Below are positions 61,884 to 64,000 of a stretch of 64,000 bases of DNA, piece by piece. The translations under genes were made by a program, and so were the position numbers. The number at the start of each line of letters is the position of its first letter. Within the stretch, counting starts at the first letter, position 1. This DNA is from Micavibrio sp. UBA6147 (GTDB lineage: Bacteria > Pseudomonadota > Alphaproteobacteria > Micavibrionales > UBA1664), in assembly GCA_002423185.1 (NCBI GenBank), contig DIUX01000001.1, forward strand, positions 124,465-188,464, read 5' to 3'. The notes beneath the pieces were generated by a model. The model was not told the origin of the DNA, did not search any database, and saw only the letters and a program-made list of their open reading frames with translations.

Positions 61884-62414
61884 CTAGAATGACTGTTGTT
61901 TGAGGTAGGTCTGGGACACGTCGGACAGCTCGATATAAAGGGTTTCCCCTTCAATCCCGCCATCGCCGCGCATGTCGCGCTGGATGATCAGGTTCATCGA
62001 GTCAAAAAATACATGGAGGATGTTGAGCCCTTTATGGTCGAGTTTCTCAACATGCTCAATGAAGAACAGGCAAATGTCAGCCACTTGGCCGAGCAAACTG
62101 AATTTGAACATGCCGCTATGCGCCTTGATCTGCATCACCGGTTCGACAATTCTTTGGGTGAGCTCGGCAACCGCCTGTTCGTCAAGATTATCGGCGTCAA
62201 GCGCACATAAAACGCCCTTGATCTTGAGCAAATGCTCAATCGCATAGGGTTTGAAATCGGTCGGGTTGTCGTCAATGGTTTTTTGAGCGGATTGAATAAC
62301 GGATTCTTCAAGGCCGCCTGAGCCGACCTTGGGTTTCAGTTCATTCTTCGGGTGAAGGTATTGGGCGTCGAGCTTCTTACCTTTTTTCCCTTTTGTATCG
62401 GGGGTGCCGGTCAT
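61884..62414 (-). CDS. All-alpha hypothetical protein, paralogue 1, 176 aa
   Basis: Lys-rich N-terminus (MTGTPDTKGKKGKKLDAQY), then the conserved module of the downstream paralogue: KPKVGSGGLE...AQKTID, FKPYAIEHLLKIK, VMQIKAHSGMFKFSL and a final ELSDVSQTYLKQ. No cysteine cluster, signal or membrane segment. 128 bases separate it from paralogue 2. Both could be small regulators with a four-helix bundle. There is no visible phosphoacceptor His or catalytic motif. Confidence 0.75.
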   Translation of the reverse strand: MTGTPDTKGKKGKKLDAQYLHPKNELKPKVGSGGLEESVIQSAQKTIDDNPTDFKPYAIEHLLKIKGVLCALDADNLDEQAVAELTQRIVEPVMQIKAHSGMFKFSLLGQVADICLFFIEHVEKLDHKGLNILHVFFDSMNLIIQRDMRGDGGIEGETLYIELSDVSQTYLKQQSF

Positions 62415-62540
62415 GCGGGGGCGTCTGTACTGTCATTATGGTTGTCATCAGAAAACAAGTCATACTATAGAATGCAGTCAAACACCATACGGCACAGAGT
62501 GGACAATCATCAAAACGTTAGAAAAATTCTTGGAAAATTC

Positions 62541-62726
62541 CTACGCAAGAATATCGACGATGGAGCCTCTGCCGCCGGATGAAGCAACTTGGGCGCCTTC
62601 TGCCGCGGAGGTCAGGAGATTCGCTATTTGTTGGTCTGCCGTAGCATTTGATTTAACGAAGCCGAGTGACGCGTTCTGTCTCGCTATGGCTGTTTGGGCG
62701 GCAATGGCGGATGCATTGATGTCCAT
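62541..62726 (-). CDS. YjfB-like putative motility protein, 61 aa
   Basis: MDINASAIAAQTAIARQNASLGFVKSNATADQQIANLLTSA, split here by its motifs, is the pattern of the small YjfB putative motility family (MDI..(S/A)..M.......... K...D.Q...L...). The full-length product of 61 residues is normal for the group. It lies between the ABC substrate-binding gene and two all-alpha paralogues on the same strand. The AAGGTTCTTCCC region precedes the ATG. The role of the family is not established. Confidence 0.75.
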   Translation of the reverse strand: MDINASAIAAQTAIARQNASLGFVKSNATADQQIANLLTSAAEGAQVASSGGRGSIVDILA

Positions 62727-62774
62727 GGGAAGAACCTTTCTGGTTACAAAATAAATCTTTCAAACACCATCATA

Positions 62775-64000
62775 TCACAAATCGGGGGTACGTTTCCAGT
62801 GTTCTGACCACAAACTTGTCGGAAATTGGTGTCCGGTCGGCTCCACGCCCTCTAGCCACACCGGCAAGACAAAGGAATCTGCGCGAAAGAACAAGGGGAG
62901 GGCGGGGAGTTCCTCGGCATAAAAACTCTGAATCTTTTGCCAAAGGGCGGTGTTTTTGTCGGCGTCACAGACAATTTCCAGACTTTCCAGCGTTGCATCC
63001 AGCTCCGGATTATTGAATCCGATGTAGTTTTGGCCGGAATAGCCGTTTTTCTCAGTCGGGATCATTGTGCTGTGGAGTGTGGTTTTGGGGATGTTGCGCG
63101 GCGCCGACAACCACGCATACATCACCGCCCCGTCAAATTGGCGTTTTTGCAAGGTTTCGCCGAATAAGACGCGCGGTGTTTCATTCTTGATTTGCGCCTG
63201 AACGCCGATTTTCGCCCAATCGGACTGAATGGCTTGCTGGACTAATTCGCGGCTCTTATTGCCCGATGTGGTGCGAAAGGTAAAGCGCAAAACCTCGCCC
63301 GCCACATTGCGCATCAGGCCGTCCGCGCCTTTCGTCCAGCCGGCTTGTTTGAGCAGGTCAACCGCATGGTCGGGGTCATAGGGATATTCAGCCGTATCGG
63401 CAAAATACATCGAATCTAGCGGGTGAACATTATGGCGGGCGACAGGCTGTTTGCCGTCAAATAATTGTTCAACAAGGGCGGCGCGGTTTGTGGCGCTTAA
63501 AAGTGCTTGGCGCACCCGTTTATCGGCCAAAATCGGGCTGTTTTGCTGGATGTCGATATGTTCGTAGATCAACCCCGGCTTATAGGTGAAGGCAAAAGCC
63601 GTATTGCCTTGGCGTTCCAGCCTTTTTTCCAGCGAGCGTGCCTGATCCATCGGTAAGCCAAGCTCGCCCGCCACCATGTCGATTTGTCCGGCGAGAAGCT
63701 GTGCCGCCAAAGCATTGGTGTTTTCGATGGTTTTGATCACGATTTCGTCGAAATACGGCGCCTCGCCCCACCAATGCGGGTTGCGCACCAAGGTAATCTC
63801 AAGCCCCGACATGGTTTTGGCAATCACATACGGCCCGTTATACAGGCCGCTTGACGCGGGCGCGGAATCGTACAGTGTGGCGGTTTTATAAGCATCCGGC
63901 GCGGCTTCATAAACCGCCCCTTCGATATGGGCGGGGAGGAGCTGGAAATCCGCAAGCTCATTGAACTCACAGCTCACCTTGTCGTAATGAATGGTGAAAT
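62775..64000 (-). CDS. ABC transporter substrate-binding protein, family 5 (partial, N-terminus beyond window)
   Basis: The frame is open to base 64000 (reading FTIHYDKVSCEFNELADFQ inward from the edge), so the N-terminus, including any signal peptide, is missing. The visible 408 residues show the SBP_bac_5 pattern: LLPAHI, SGPYVIAK...ITLVRNPHWWG, AAQLLAGQIDMV, VRQALLSATNRAALVEQLFDG, YPYDPDHAVDLLKQAGW, and the C-terminal WQKIQSFYAEELPALPLFFRADS. It binds peptides or similar solutes in the periplasm. It should serve the permeases at 59095-61079. Confidence 0.92.
   Translation of the reverse strand, partial: FTIHYDKVSCEFNELADFQLLPAHIEGAVYEAAPDAYKTATLYDSAPASSGLYNGPYVIAKTMSGLEITLVRNPHWWGEAPYFDEIVIKTIENTNALAAQLLAGQIDMVAGELGLPMDQARSLEKRLERQGNTAFAFTYKPGLIYEHIDIQQNSPILADKRVRQALLSATNRAALVEQLFDGKQPVARHNVHPLDSMYFADTAEYPYDPDHAVDLLKQAGWTKGADGLMRNVAGEVLRFTFRTTSGNKSRELVQQAIQSDWAKIGVQAQIKNETPRVLFGETLQKRQFDGAVMYAWLSAPRNIPKTTLHSTMIPTEKNGYSGQNYIGFNNPELDATLESLEIVCDADKNTALWQKIQSFYAEELPALPLFFRADSFVLPVWLEGVEPTGHQFPTSLWSEHWKRTPDL

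Overview
The window reads as a chromosomal segment of an alphaproteobacterium with moderate GC content. The best taxonomic pointer is a 5-aminolevulinate synthase (hemA at 56.6 kb), the C4 heme route typical of Alphaproteobacteria. Gene density is high, both strands are used, and I see no insertion sequence, prophage, CRISPR array or rRNA operon. The many uncharacterised membrane and surface proteins beside a normal housekeeping core would fit a Rhodospirillales or Micavibrio-like lineage, but that is inference and the sequence does not settle it.

Layout. 0-14 kb: a partial hypothetical gene, an HNH endonuclease with a structured leader, gyrA, a GNAT protein, coaD, tRNA-Lys, mscL, several unknown small proteins, an alpha/beta hydrolase, an M17 aminopeptidase and an exported MsrA. 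14-19.3 kb: a compact phenylalanine/tyrosine degradation operon (hppD, hmgA, fahA, maiA, phhA), with palindromic candidate operators upstream and hairpins between the first cistrons. 19.3-33 kb: two small membrane proteins, folD, a YggT protein, an HD hydrolase, two tandem HExxH secreted proteins, acnA, a 5'-nucleotidase, nth, an AmgK-like kinase and aspartate/aromatic aminotransferase. 33-39 kb: two patatin-like proteins and purA. 39-43 kb: an AT-rich orphan, htpG, pdxH and a 17-kDa-antigen-type lipoprotein. 43.4-50.3 kb: three large related surface-fibre genes. 50.4-64 kb: a hypothetical protein, fabI, aroC, sppA, hemA, a ribokinase-like gene, and an oligopeptide-type ABC transporter whose binding-protein gene is separated from its permease genes by a YjfB-like motility protein and two all-alpha paralogues.

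The most unusual content is a set of six dispersed genes whose products share a prepilin-like N-terminus: a short basic leader, then (S/G)G-N-(V/I), then one hydrophobic helix without a Glu at position 5. Three (family A, about 230-245 aa, at 23.9, 33.1 and 38.5 kb) have an almost invariant N-terminal cassette at DNA level and divergent C-terminal parts. Three (family B, 731-744 aa, at 43.4-50.3 kb) put a GspG-pseudopilin-like domain (DPWG..Y.Y ... GPD), a shaft of GIG...P...L.V.G repeats and a C-terminal Peptidase_S74 self-cleaving trimerisation chaperone into one polypeptide. This looks like a pilin-headed, tail-fibre-like surface appendage with exchangeable shafts. I know of no characterised system with this architecture, and no assembly ATPase, platform protein or prepilin peptidase gene lies in the window.
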